Shown one piece after another: positions 10,020 through 20,872 of a DNA stretch of 64,000 bases. Below the pieces are notes generated by a model. That model had not been told where the DNA came from, searched no databases, and worked only from the letters and a program-made list of their open reading frames with translations. How positions within the stretch are numbered: position 1 is the stretch's first letter; each line of letters begins with the position of its first letter. The DNA lies in contig NW_013657644.1 of NCBI RefSeq assembly GCF_000142905.1, positions 277,664 through 341,663 on the forward strand, read 5' to 3'. The DNA comes from Thecamonas trahens ATCC 50062. Its lineage: Eukaryota > Apusozoa > Apusomonadida > Apusomonadidae. The translations under genes were made by a program, and so were the position numbers.

Positions 10020-11507
10020 ATGTCCGAGACGAACAGTACAGGCACAGGAGGCGGGAACAGTGGAAGTGGTACCGGACAAGGGGGCGAGGGCAGTGGTACC
10101 ATGGACGTGCCCGCCATGTCCAGCCCCACCGGGTCCAGCCCAACCAGGTCGTCGACAGCAACGACGACGACAGCGACGACAGCAACGACGGCGACAACAT
10201 CGACCAGTTTGACCAGGACGGGAACAGGGGCGGCCGGAGGAGGAGCGGGGGGAGGGAGCTTTGCAGGGAGTGTGCTGAAGGATGGCGTGTTTGTGGATCC
10301 GTCTGGCAATGCCATGGATGTGGTCTCCTGGCTCACCGAGCATCTGCAACATGCTTGGGGCTCGACGGCTTGGTTGGTGCCGGGTGTGCTCAAGGCAGCG
10401 GCGTCGAGATTCTCAGTCCTCTCGGCAAAGATCAAGGCAAAGCTTGTTCTCTCTTTTGTGGTACTCAAGCCAAAGCGGTTTGCAGAGTTTGCTGATGCTG
10501 CAGATGCCATTGCTCAGGCGGCTGCCAAGGACTCGGACGAGTGGGTCCGCACCATTGCCGCCATTGCAAGCCATATCAACGCCGATCGCTCTTGGATTGA
10601 CACCGCAAAGCTGCTCGAGTCCAATGACGCTGGCGGCTTGGAGATCATGCGGAGACTGGCTGCAGTTGCTGATGCTGCTCTCAATTCTCGCCAGGCGCAG
10701 CCGGCGCTGAGTCGCCGGGAGGACACCCTCATTGCCTCGGCGACGGGCCCGAAGGACGTGCCGGCAGCCGCGCCAAAGCCGTACACCATCTCGATCGCCG
10801 CGTCCCCCGACAACCGGCCAAGATTTGCGTGGGAGCCGCGCCCGGCGGCCGAGAAGGAGCTCGAGCAGAGCCGGCGACCGGCGGCCAAGCCGATAGCCAA
10901 GCCGTTGGGCCGGCCGGCTATACGGCCGTCGCTGTCAGCATCGTCACCATCGGTAGCAGCGGGACTTCGCGGGCGTGGACGTGGGCGCGGGCGCGGGCGC
11001 GGGCTCACTGCCGAGCAGCTGCAAGCCCGCAAGGCTGCCCGCGAGGCCGAAGCCCGCCGTGCCCGCGAGCGCGCCGAGCGGCGCAAGGCTGCGCCCGTTG
11101 TCGTTGACGCCGCTCAGGTCGAGGCCGAGGCCGCCGCCGCCCGCGAGGCCGAGGCCCGCGCCAAGGCTGCCGCTCGCGAGGCCGAAAAAGAGGCCAAGAA
11201 GGCTGCGCGCAAGGCCGCTCGCGAAGCCAAGCGCAAGGCTCTCCGCGAAGAGCTCAAGCGCAAGCGCGACGAGGATCGCGCCGCCGCTGTCGCCGCCGCT
11301 GGCATCGACGCCCCAGTCACCAAGAAGGCCAAGACCAACGACGGAACAGCAAGCCCCACCGCGTCATCAGCCAGCCAAGGCGCTGCTGGTGAGTGTGATG
11401 AGGCCAATCCCGAGGCTGGCGGCGTGATGGGGCCGGCCGGCGGAGATGGTGGAGACGGCGGAGCGGCGGCAACGACGGGAGCGGAGGCAGCGGCGGAAGG
11501 CGAGTAA
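10020..11507 (+). CDS. NELF-A-like negative elongation factor subunit
   Basis: NELF-A (WHSC2) holds RNA polymerase II in promoter-proximal pausing within the NELF complex. I use the ATG at 10020; the upstream open frame lacks an ATG. Encodes 495 residues. After a Gly/Ser/Thr-rich leader, residues ~103-190 (WLTEHLQHAWGSTAWLVPG through KIKAKLVLSFVVLKPKR to DSDEWVRTIAAIA) align by eye with the helical N-terminal domain of NELF-A, including the Trp-rich start, KxKLxL helix and DSDxWV motif. Then come a GR repeat (near residue 320), a long Ala/Arg/Glu/Lys helix and a basic segment (KKAK) that could be a nuclear signal. The sirtuin gene starts 50 bp downstream. Confidence 0.65.
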   Translation: MSETNSTGTGGGNSGSGTGQGGEGSGTMDVPAMSSPTGSSPTRSSTATTTTATTATTATTSTSLTRTGTGAAGGGAGGGSFAGSVLKDGVFVDPSGNAMDVVSWLTEHLQHAWGSTAWLVPGVLKAAASRFSVLSAKIKAKLVLSFVVLKPKRFAEFADAADAIAQAAAKDSDEWVRTIAAIASHINADRSWIDTAKLLESNDAGGLEIMRRLAAVADAALNSRQAQPALSRREDTLIASATGPKDVPAAAPKPYTISIAASPDNRPRFAWEPRPAAEKELEQSRRPAAKPIAKPLGRPAIRPSLSASSPSVAAGLRGRGRGRGRGRGLTAEQLQARKAAREAEARRARERAERRKAAPVVVDAAQVEAEAAAAREAEARAKAAAREAEKEAKKAARKAAREAKRKALREELKRKRDEDRAAAVAAAGIDAPVTKKAKTNDGTASPTASSASQGAAGECDEANPEAGGVMGPAGGDGGDGGAAATTGAEAAAEGE

Positions 11508-11557
11508 ACCCGACTCGGGAAGGAGGGGGGGGTCTGGGTGTGTAGGACAGAGGCGAC

Positions 11558-12598
11558 ATGGCAGACACATACAACGGGCGACTCAAACCAGGAGCTTACA
11601 AGGGCGTGCTGGGCGCGAGTGAGTCGCACGACACGCTGTCGGCCACCAAGGCCAAAGTCGATGAGTTGGCGGCGCTGGTGGCCGGCGCTCGGCATGTGGT
11701 CGTTCATACTGGTGCGGGCATCTCGGTCGGGGCTGGCATCGCAGACTTTCGATCAGCGACGGGCGTGTGGACGGCAGAGGCGGTGGCGGCTGGGGAGCTG
11801 GATGTGGAAGATATGGGCAAAGTGAGCTCGGCATCAAGACCGCCGTCTGAGGCCATGGACGCTGTCGCTGCTCACGGCTTTCGAGCCGCCCGCCCGACGT
11901 ATGTCCATCGGGCGCTTTCCTTTCTTGTCGCGCGAGGCATCGTTGCCTTTATCGTCTCGCAGAACGTAGACGGCTTGCATCTGCGGGCAGGTACGCCGGC
12001 AAGCAAAATTGCTGAGCTCCATGGGAACGTCTTTAAGGAGTGGTGCGCCAAGTGCGGTGCCGGGTACGTGGGCAAGGTCGAGCTCAAGTCGGTCGGTTTC
12101 AAGCCGACAGGTCGAGTCTGTCTCCGCTGTAGGGGGCCGATGCTCGATTGCATACTCGACTGGGATGATGCGCTGCCGGCAAACGCGCTAGACGCGGCCA
12201 TTGCCCACTCGCGGGCGGCGGACCTCTCGATTGTCCTGGGTTCGTCGCTCCAGATCGCCCCGGCCCGCGGACTGCCGGTCCGGACAACACGTAAGAATGG
12301 CAAGGCTGCTCCAGGTGCGCTCGCTGTTGTCAACCTTCAGCCAACTTGTGTCGACCGCCATGCTGCTGTTCGCATCGGGTACGATGTCCAGGGTGTCATG
12401 GCTATGCTGATGGAGCGATTGGGGCTGGGCGAGGCGCTGGGCACATGGGAGGCACCGCCGCCTGTACTCGGCTGGATCGACGCACCTGAGTCGCCACAGG
12501 CAGCAGCGCGAAGCACCCGCAAGCGAGGGCAAAGGCCGTCGACTGATGAAGAGCCCAGCCTGGCGCCAGCTGTCAAGAGGAGCAAGGGTTTAGAGTGA
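11558..12598 (+). CDS. SIRT6-like NAD-dependent protein deacylase
   Basis: A 346-residue class IV sirtuin. The NAD-binding motif TGAGIS (residues ~51-56) is followed by GIADFRSATGVW, close to the SIRT6 GIPDFRGPHGVW motif. QNVDGLH and the general-base His in ELHGNVF are present. The zinc module has CAKC and CLRC pairs. ILDWDDALP, LGSSLQI and VNLQPT are all SIRT6/7-type signatures. Likely substrates are histone or other nuclear lysines, as in the SIRT6 group. The C-terminus ends in a basic KRSKG stretch that could be a nuclear signal. Its last nine coding bases overlap the end of the minus-strand LRR gene. Confidence 0.88.
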   Translation: MADTYNGRLKPGAYKGVLGASESHDTLSATKAKVDELAALVAGARHVVVHTGAGISVGAGIADFRSATGVWTAEAVAAGELDVEDMGKVSSASRPPSEAMDAVAAHGFRAARPTYVHRALSFLVARGIVAFIVSQNVDGLHLRAGTPASKIAELHGNVFKEWCAKCGAGYVGKVELKSVGFKPTGRVCLRCRGPMLDCILDWDDALPANALDAAIAHSRAADLSIVLGSSLQIAPARGLPVRTTRKNGKAAPGALAVVNLQPTCVDRHAAVRIGYDVQGVMAMLMERLGLGEALGTWEAPPPVLGWIDAPESPQAAARSTRKRGQRPSTDEEPSLAPAVKRSKGLE

Positions 12599-15500
12599 TG
12601 GCGGCGTCGGCGAAGGCGGTGACGAGCATGCAGCACTTTTCGCGGCGGCGAGCTGGTCGCGGAGCACACTGAGCTGCGCCTCGTGAGAGATGTGCACGCG
12701 GAACAGGTTGCGATCGCGCTGGGTGAGTTCGGCCTGGAGCCTGTCGATCTCATTGCGGAGATTGGTAGTCTCAGAGGTGACGTCGCGAAGGGCCGACGAC
12801 TCGCCGTGGAACAACGGGGTGGCATGGAGCTCGTCATCGGTGACAAGGAGATGGGCAACGTCGCGAGAGGCAGTGGTGGCGCCCGCGCGCAACGCCGGCG
12901 ACACGCCGCCCTTGCCGTCGGCGGTGACACCAAGGCCGAGCACGGTCATGACCCACCAGTTTCGCTTTCGAATCCACGGCAGCAGTCGCAGGTTGGCGAG
13001 GATGGCGAGGAGAATGAACAGCAGGAACACAAACGAGATGACGACAACGATGATGTGGTCGAGCGTTCCGATGTCGGTCGACGACAAGTTGCTCACCTGG
13101 TCCGCCGACGAAAACAGTCGCAGCTCGGCCTGGACAAGGAGCACCGCCACGATGAGAGAGACGAGCGAGACAAGCTCGGCGAGGTTGACCAGCGAGGTCG
13201 AGAACGGCGCCCACCAGCCCTGGAGCGCAAGCTCGGCACCGAGGACAGAGACCACCGCCAGCGGGCCAAACGACGAGGTCGGCGCCGTGATCGAGAGCAC
13301 GACCGTGACAAAGATGCGCCGGGCGGTGAAAAACATCTCGAACCACCATGCGCCCGGCCGGAATGACTCGTAAAGGATCGAGTACTTGGTGCGGACGGCA
13401 AGCGAGTCGAGGGCGCCCGTTTGCGCGGCATAGAAGACAACGCCGTGAGCGTAAAAAAGGGCAATCGTGTACACAATCATGGCCCCCGTCCCCCACCACG
13501 CCATACGGACGTAGTCGTGCTCTTGTCGCGAGCAGCGGATCCACGGCGCGGCGCGCATGTACAAATCGCCGTCACCCGGCACGCCCGACGAGTCGCACGA
13601 AAAGAGCGAGAGGTAGATGCCAAGAACGGGAAAGTAGACCATGTACAGGATGGCAATCAAGATGGAGATGATGAGCCATAACAGCCGGTGGAGGCGGGTC
13701 GTAATCCTGGTGTAGATGGCCCCGGCAAGCGCTTGGGCATCCTGACGGTGCCGTACGCTGCGCCGCAGCCACCAGCCACGGACAACGAGCCAGCAGGCGT
13801 ACACGCCAAAAACAAGTAGCGCAAAGGCGGCGTAGATGAGCGGCCCCAACATGACGAGGACAAGAATGGTGGGATATGTGCTGGCAAACGACGTGCGCGA
13901 ACAGATACTGGGCGTGACAATGAAAATGCCGTTGTTGAAGACGCGAAAGAACGAGAAGAGTTGCGGGAGAGTGATCGGAAGCGTAATTACGTTCATGGTC
14001 TGGAACCAGATGGTGGTGACCTTGTAAAAGCCCGAGTTGACCGCGAGCGTCTGGCGGACTTCCCACAACGGAATGTCGCCGAGAAAGCCTCCAAAACTCT
14101 GGTGAGCATCGACAGTGCCTGTGCGAGTCGACTCGTTGATCGGGTTCGCCATGAGCGGGGTTCGGAGGTCGGCGGTGCCGATGCCAGACGTCTTGGCAGC
14201 TTCGAGGTCAAGAGGGAGCGAGGAGCGGACCAGAAAGTGAAAAGAGACTACAACAAAGAGAAACAGCTCAACCATGAGGGCGGTTGTGGACATCGCATAC
14301 GAGGCTGCGGCAACGGTGATGCAGCCGACGAGGATGCCGACAAGAAGAAGCTCTCGCCAGTAGGTGCGAAGAAAGAGCGGGATCGACGGGTTGCGGTGGT
14401 ACGCCGCGCGGCGCTTGGCCCGCATCGGGTTCTGCTCGCGGGCGCGGAGAACAATCAAGGCGGTAAGTGCAGCAGTGATCATGAGCGACGAGGTGACGGC
14501 GTTGATCTTGCTCGACGCGGCCGAGCTGCAGTGGCGGCACTCGCCTTGGATGTAGTAAAAGTAGCCGTCGGCACACTGCGAGCAGAGCCGGCCGTAGTAG
14601 CCCGGCAGGCAAAGGTCACCAGTGCAATTGAGCCGGACGGTGTCGGGCTCGGTGGCGTACGGCACGCAAGTCACGTTTCCAAACGGGTTGCAAACCGAGG
14701 TCCGGTGAATGTTGACGGTTGAGGTGCACGGCACAAAGGCTGAGGCGGCCGAGGACTGCGGCGCCGGCCAGTAGCCGACGGCGGGCTGAACGGCGCGCGA
14801 GCTGGCGGCCGTGGTGGCACAAAGCCTGCCGTCGGAGCAGTATGAGACGGCGGTCCGACACCCAGTGGTGGCGTTTGGAGAGGCCGAGACAACTCCGGTG
14901 TAGCCTTGGATGCATGAGCAGAGCTGATAGCGGTAGTAGGACGGGTCGATGGAGACGACCGAGCGCCGTGAGGAGTCAGTGAGGCCGGGACACGCGTAGT
15001 GATCCAGCGGGAACTTGCGCTCGGTAACCGGGTCCGGCACGAGGAACGACTCGACCGGAGTGACGCTCGCTATCATCCGGGCGTTACCATGCAACGAGAG
15101 GAAGCGGAGATTGGTGGCGAGGGCAACGGCAAACGAAAGCGGGATGCTGCCGACAAAGTCGTTGTCGGAGAGATCGAGGGTGGAGAGGCCGTACGGCAGG
15201 TTGAACGATGAAGCGAGGGCAGTGCGCGGAAGTCGACCCTCGAGCCTGTTGCTCGACAAATCCAGGTAAGAGATCGAGGGAAGAGGAGCAGAGTGTCCGA
15301 TGCGAGCTGGCCGCCGATGCTGTTCTCGCTCATGATGAGCGTTTCCATCGAGACAATGCTAGTCCGTCCGGCGTCGACGCAAAACGGCCAGTTGCTGGCC
15401 ACTGCGCCGGGTGGTGCACGCATCATGCGAGTCAGCGCCTGAAGAAGCGAAGAGCCGCCAAATGCACGCGGATTGGCGCTCACGTCCAGGAAACGGAGAT

Positions 15501-16881
15501 TTGCAGTCCACTTGCAGACAAACTGCGTCTGTGAGAGGAAGAGAGCCTCGACGTAGAAGACAATCGGTGGCGCAGCGAGTGCGTTGGCACGAAGTGAGAG
15601 GAACTTCAGTGACGGCTGTTCGTCGACGTTCCAGTCAAGGCCGTTGATGGCATTGTTGGAGAGGTCGAGGAGCGAGAGCGAGCCGAGGCTTCCGATGCTT
15701 GCCGGAACTTGCCCCGTCAAGTTGTTCGACCGAAGAAAGAGGCCGACAAGAGCGGCGCAGTCGCCCAGCTCCGGGGGGATGGGACCGGTGAGCTTGTTGT
15801 CCGAGAAGTCAATGTGGACAGCAGAGCACGAGGGAGGAAACAGGCCATCCAGCGAGCCGGTTAGCCTGTTTGAGCTGAGCGTGAGGTTCCCGAGCGATGC
15901 GCAAAGAGCGAGGGTGAGCGATGGCGGAAGCTCGCCGTGAAGCGAGTTGTAAGAAAGATCAAAGGTGCTGAGGGAGGCATTTGCCGAGAACCTGTCCGGG
16001 ATCGTTCCCGTGAGGAGGTTCATGGCAAGATCGACGTGCGCGAGCGCTGGGTTCCCGACATACGACGGTGGAATGATGCCGGAAAAGCTGTTTGCGCGGA
16101 GTGATATGGAGGCCATGCCAGGGGTATTGGCCAGCCAGGCAGGGAGCGTTCCGCTGAGACTGTTTGCAGAGAAGTCCAGATAGCGCAGGTTCGACCAGGT
16201 GGCCGGGCGGGTAGGCGGGAGCTCGCCAACCATATTGACTGCCGAGACGGACAAGAAAGTAGCCCGCAAGTTGAAGAGCGCAGGCGGGATCGGGGCCGGT
16301 GCCAGGTCGAGACCCTTGAGGTAGACTTTGCTCAAGTTGGGCATGTCGGCGAGACAGTCTGGCAGCGAGCCCGTGACCAGCGGAGCGTTGATGATGCCGA
16401 TGACCGACATCGGCTTGACGGCACAGATAGCGTCCGAAAAGTCCCCGACGAGGTTGTTCGAGTTGATGAACATGCCAGCGAGCGAAGAGCTGTGGTTTGA
16501 AGTGAGGAGCCATGCCCACGGCAAGCAGCCAAAGTCATCGATACGATAGCAACAGGGATTAGACTCTGGTTCTTCCCATCCATAGTTGGTATCCCAATGA
16601 AGACCACCGAGACCATGATACCACTCCAGCAGCGCAGCCTTTTCCTCCTTTGGAAGGCATTGATCATCCATGTTGCGGGTACGATCCCAGGTGAGCTCGC
16701 CCACCGGTTTCCGGACACGATTCGCAGCAAGAGCCACCTTGGCTTCAGCAAGCTCTACCGAGGGGGACGACCTCGGCATGGAAGCGCAATTGACAGAGAG
16801 AGATGCAGTAAGGAAGAGAGCGACGAGAATGAGGAGTGTGGCCGTGGTGCTCCCATGGGCGGTGGTGGAGGTGCAGGACAT
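12590..16881 (-). CDS. LRR plus Cys-rich ectodomain polytopic membrane protein (frame break at 15278-15280)
   Basis: The start at 16881 was chosen because residues ~12-30 form a signal peptide. A cap region (DQCLPKEEKAALLEWYHGLGG, then CCYRIDDFGCLPW) precedes about a dozen plant-type leucine-rich repeats with NLxGxIP phasing. A Cys-rich stretch follows (GYYGRLCSQCADGYF, then CRHC), like receptor EGF/ephrin-type modules, then about nine or ten membrane helices and a cytosolic coiled coil near the C-terminus. The architecture suggests a surface sensor or channel-like receptor; the membrane part is not assigned to a family. The frame breaks at GGG 15278-15280 (plus strand): LLLFP joins ISYLDLSSNRLEG only with one added base. 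Reconstructed length is 1430 residues. It overlaps the sirtuin stop by nine bases. Confidence 0.72.
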
Positions 16882-17029
16882 GGCGGGCAAGTTGAGTGTG
16901 GTGTGACGCCTCGCTGAAAGAAATTGGCCCACCTGCGTGCGGCGTGAGCAGATGCGGATTGCACGCAATGTTCAATGGCTACGTGCGGAAAAGGCAAGAG
17001 AGCCTCGTGGGAGATGTTGGCCATCGCGT

Positions 17030-18291
17030 TTATGGTCGGGGCGAGGGAATGGTTGGGCGCCATGGAACTTTCCAAGACTTGGCGAGATCGTCGCGGGCGT
17101 CAGAGGTGAAGATCTCGGCGAGCTCGTCGGTGGACGCAAGGTAGATACGGCGGACAGCTGGGGGTGCAGCACCCGAGGCGGCGGTGGCCTTTGGGCCGAC
17201 CGGAGGCGGAGGCTGGATGGGGAGTGGAATGCCGTCGGCGGAGGGGAGGGCGTGCATGGGGCGGATGGCGATGCGCTTGACGCCGCGGCGGTCGATGTCC
17301 AGCAGGCGGCCGCCGCGCTTGTACACATCGGGGCTGCGGTGGGACGACCGCGAACGAACCTGAGACATGACCTTACTCAAAACCATGTCCCAGTCAGCCT
17401 GGACGAGCTTGCGACGCTCGGCGCGGCGGAGGCCAAGCGCACGCTTGCGCTTGTGGCGCTCGATCTTGGCGATGCGACGGGCCTCGGACTCTGCCGGATC
17501 GGCATTGTTGTCAGGATCTGGCGCGCTTGCCTCACCACGGTTGGAGCTGGAAGACGAGTCCGAGAGCCAGCCAGCGTCGCCGCTGTGCGCATTGACGCCG
17601 TCTTCGTCGTCGTCGTCATCGTCGTTGTTGACGAGCTCACCGCCGCCACCGTTTGCAGTGGAAGAGGCGGTGAGCGAGTCGGGATGAGCGTTGAGCTTTG
17701 CGCGCTCGATGGCGACTGCGCGAGCCATGAGCATTTGCAGACGCGAGCGGCGGGCCTTTCGGTGCGAGCCTGCGGCGGTGACCGAGGCGGTGGCCGCCGA
17801 CGCCAGACGCTCCTGCCGTCGGCGCATCCGCTCTGCGCGAACGTTCTTGGTGTCAAAGCCCTTGATGCCCCACTCTGCAGCCAAGCCAGAGGCAGCATCG
17901 GTAGAGGCGGCGGCCCGCTTGGCTCGACCAGGAAGGCCTGAACTTGGCGCCGAGTGGAGTGGATGGCTACCACGGATGCGCGGGTCGAGTCGCTTGAGTA
18001 AGCGATCCAGACCACGCTGATGGGCATCAACCTGAGCGATGGGTTTGTCAAGAAAACATCATCAGGAATGAGTTCAACTCCAGGCAGCGATGTCGTCTTC
18101 TTTGCCTCTGACCGTCGACTCCTCAGCGCCCTTCCTTTTGCCTCCTTCCTCGACGCAGCTGCGTTCTCCCTTGCTCGCCGCCTGGTCATCTGAGCCACCA
18201 CCCTCTTCCGAGACGAAGTGTCCAACTCGGCTTCCAAGGACGCCACCAGCGAGTCCAGCGCATCCCTTCGTGGTTGACGACTTCGTTGCAT
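17030..18291 (-). CDS. Unrecognised basic, low-complexity protein (frame break at 18053-18056)
   Basis: No family was recognised. Reconstructed length is 420 residues from the Met at 18291. The N-terminus is helical and highly basic (SRKRVVAQMTRRRARENAAA). The middle has Arg/Lys-rich helices (KNVRAERMRRRQERL; KIERHKRKRALGLRRAERRK) separated by an Asp/Glu/Ser linker. The C-terminus (RRIYLASTDELAEIF then KSWKVPWRP) looks folded. Nuclear or nucleolar location is plausible from the basic clusters. The frame breaks in the A run at 18053-18056 (plus strand): DDVFL continues as DKPIAQVDAHQRGLDRLLKR only with one added base; otherwise the reading runs into a shadow frame. Just upstream lies the duplicated promoter-side segment. 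Confidence 0.6.
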
Positions 18292-18356
18292 GTGGGTGTG
18301 GGTGTAGGAAGGGGGGGGGGGATGGGTGTAGTGGGCGACCTTGTGGTTGGGCCTGG

Positions 18357-18886
18357 CAGACAGCCGACTGACCAACTGTGGACCTGTGAGCGGAACAGGA
18401 TGCTGTGCCGAACCCACCGATGTCATGCACATGTGTACCCAGAGTCTCGGTAACCGACCGAGTGGTCGTTCCGCTAGCTCGATGACTTGAAAGATTTCCA
18501 TACGTTTACTGCGCTGGCCATCAATGTCAGCACATCGTACCGATTGGTACGGTACATGAGCGCCCATCGCAAGCTCGCGCGTAGTTTCGAGATCAAGGTA
18601 ATGGGCGTCGGCATTGTGGTCGGGCATCGTTATCAGAAGATTGGGTGGGTGGCTGGCTGGGTGGCTTTCTGATCCTCTGGAGCCGATTGCGTCGATGCCA
18701 TCGGAGCTCTTTGCAAAGTATGGTGCCAGCTACTTTGCCTCACGCTGCCGGTGGCGAGTGTCAGTGAGTGGCAGCAGACGCGGCGGCGACACTGGCTATC
18801 GTTGTACTCTGTCCACCGCTGCCGACCATACGGTACACCTCACTCTACGGACACACACACACACACACACGAGTACCTGAAGGCAT
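18357..18886 (+). repeat. Direct duplication, copy 1
   Basis: This runs from CAGACAGCCGACTGACC through an (AC)10 run at 18851-18870 to GAGTACCTGAAGGCAT. It matches 18908-19438 with only a couple of visible differences. The 21 bases between copies are unique. Confidence 0.95.
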
Positions 18887-18907
18887 GAAATCGATTCAGA
18901 ATAGGCC

Positions 18908-19438
18908 CAGACAGCCGACTGACCAACTGTGGACCTGTGAGCGGAACAGGATGCTGTGCCGAACCCACCGATGTCATGCACATGTGTACCCAGAGTCTCG
19001 GTAACCGACCGAGTGGTCGTTCCGCTAGCTCGATGACTTGAAAGATTTCCATACGTTTACTGCGCTGGCCATCAATGTCAGCACATCGTACCGATTGGTA
19101 CGGTACATGAGCGCCCATCGCAAGCTCGCGCGTAGTTTCGAGATCAAGGTAATGGGCGTCGGCATTGTGGTCGGGCATCGTTATCAGAAGATTGGGTGGG
19201 TGGCTGGCTGGGTGGCTTTCTGATCCTCTGGAGCCGATTGCGTCGATGCCATCGGAGCTCTTTGCAAAGTATGGTGCCAGCTACTTTGCCTCACGCTGCC
19301 GGTGGCGAGTGTCAGTGAGTGGCAGCAGACGCGGCGACGACACTGGCTATCGTTGTACTCTGTCCACCGCTGCCGACCATACGGTACACCTCACTCTACG
19401 GACACACACACACACACACACCGAGTACCTGAAGGCAT
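18908..19438 (+). repeat. Direct duplication, copy 2
   Basis: Near-identical to 18357-18886. Visible differences are GCGGCGAC versus GCGACGAC near 19335 and one extra C after the AC run (19402-19421). It ends 68 bp before the WD40 gene's start codon, so it probably includes that gene's leader or promoter. Confidence 0.95.
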
Positions 19439-19506
19439 TGTTGCGTTGCTTGTGTGCTTAGTATCTGTCTTGCGTGGTCGCTGCTCGGTTGTGACTGCTG
19501 GGTGAC

Positions 19507-20835
19507 ATGGCTCGTGGACGGACGGGACGGAGCAGGGGACGAGGAGGAGCAGATAGTGGCAGTGCTGGTGGTAGCAGTACTGGTGGCAATGATGGAGGAT
19601 CTGGGGCGAGGGCAAACAAGAAGGGCAGCGGAAAGGGTGGGCAAGGCAAGGGCAAGAGCAAGGCGGCTGGTTCGGGCGAGTCGGCCTTTGCGCCCGAGCC
19701 GACCTTGTGCTGCTTCCACGACAAGGCGGCAAAGGTGGAGATCGATGCGCTGGTGGCAACGCCGTGCATGCAAATCATGGTGTCGGGTGGTACAGATGGA
19801 ACGTTGGCTATGTGGCTCCCGTTTGAGGTACTGGCGGAGGGCAAGGCCATTTCGATGAAGGCTCGTAAGGAGCATGGTATGTCGCTGGCGTACTCGGCCG
19901 TGCCTGAGGTCTGCTGGGCGTTCAAAAAGGAGCGGATCACCACCGGACTCTCACGGATGACGGTCAAAGCTGTCCGCGACGCAGCCCGGGGCACGGAAGC
20001 CGTTTCGGCACTCGCGCTCCACCCGGAGGCGGCGTGGATTGCGGCCGGTGGCGCCGACGGGTCTTTGGCGGTGCATGGCGTCCGCGGAGCGCCCGGCGCG
20101 CTGCTCGCCACGCTAGACGAGCATCGCGGGCGGGTCAACGGCCTTGCGCTGGTGGGTGATAGCAGTGAGACGGCACTTGTCTCTGTGGGGGCTGACGGCC
20201 TTGCGCGGGTGTACGACCTGAGCCACGGCGCGCCGAGCGTCGAGGTGGATCTCGCGACGCCACTGACTGCAGTGGCGGCGCTGGAGTCAGGGCTTGGACC
20301 GCGGGTGGCGCTCACCGACTTTGTGGGCACAACCCGGGTGTGGGATGTTCGGACGAGCATCGATGAGGCGCTCGAGCTGCAGTCGCGGCTGTCAACGCCG
20401 GCGCTGTCGGTGGCGGTCGAGGGCGACGCTGTGTACGTCGGGCACCGCGAGCACCAGGGCTGGGCACACGTCATTGTCCACGACGTGACGGCTGGCAAGC
20501 TGCGGGCGGACATCAAAATGGAGTTTGGCTCGGGGCCCGCGCTGAGCATTGCGCCGATTCCACCCGGTGACTGGGCGGCTGGCCACATCATGGTCGGTTG
20601 CTCGAGCGGCGTCCACAAGTACGACGCCAGAAGCGCAAGCAGCAGGGAGACCCGGTTTGCCGGCTGTGTGGCTGGGCCGGAGACCCCGATTGCCGCCATT
20701 GTCACTGCTGTCGACCAGCCGCTGGTGGCCACTGCCGGCGGCTCGCGCGGCATGGTCATTCCCTCGGCAAGCAATGAGCTGTTTGTGTACACCGTTCCAT
20801 CGCGGGGTGGTTCTGCTGCCTCACGTTCAAGCTGA
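19507..20835 (+). CDS. WD40-repeat protein, subfamily unassigned
   Basis: Encodes 442 residues. A Gly/Ser/Lys-rich N-terminus with RGRTGRSRGRGG (residues 1-60) precedes a beta-propeller. Repeat signatures include VSGGTDGTLAMWLP, IAAGGADGSLAVHG, LVSVGADGLARVYDL and TDFVGTTRVWDVR; about six or seven blades are likely. Propellers of this type scaffold protein complexes. The particular complex cannot be read from the sequence. The start has an ATG 68 bp after the end of duplication copy 2. Stop at 20833-20835. Confidence 0.75.
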   Translation: MARGRTGRSRGRGGADSGSAGGSSTGGNDGGSGARANKKGSGKGGQGKGKSKAAGSGESAFAPEPTLCCFHDKAAKVEIDALVATPCMQIMVSGGTDGTLAMWLPFEVLAEGKAISMKARKEHGMSLAYSAVPEVCWAFKKERITTGLSRMTVKAVRDAARGTEAVSALALHPEAAWIAAGGADGSLAVHGVRGAPGALLATLDEHRGRVNGLALVGDSSETALVSVGADGLARVYDLSHGAPSVEVDLATPLTAVAALESGLGPRVALTDFVGTTRVWDVRTSIDEALELQSRLSTPALSVAVEGDAVYVGHREHQGWAHVIVHDVTAGKLRADIKMEFGSGPALSIAPIPPGDWAAGHIMVGCSSGVHKYDARSASSRETRFAGCVAGPETPIAAIVTAVDQPLVATAGGSRGMVIPSASNELFVYTVPSRGGSAASRSS

Positions 20836-20872
20836 TGCTGATGCTGATTGTAAATGTCGACGATGGCAGTTG

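Larger units (their letters stand above)
18292..19506. promoter_or_regulatory. Divergent promoter interval enlarged by a 530-bp duplication
   Basis: This lies between the start of the unrecognised basic protein (-) and the WD40 protein (+). It is mostly two direct copies of one ~530-bp segment (listed below), with a G run at 18311-18321. Without the duplication the interval would be about 660 bp. Each copy has an open minus-strand frame beginning MPDHNADAHYLD, but near-identity of the copies makes this no evidence for coding. Confidence 0.65.

Noticed and set aside
18357-19178. Duplicated open frame MPDHNADAHYLD... (about 88 shared residues) as a gene pair
   Set aside because: It lies wholly within the recent duplication, has no recognised homology, and identity of the copies reflects recency rather than selection.
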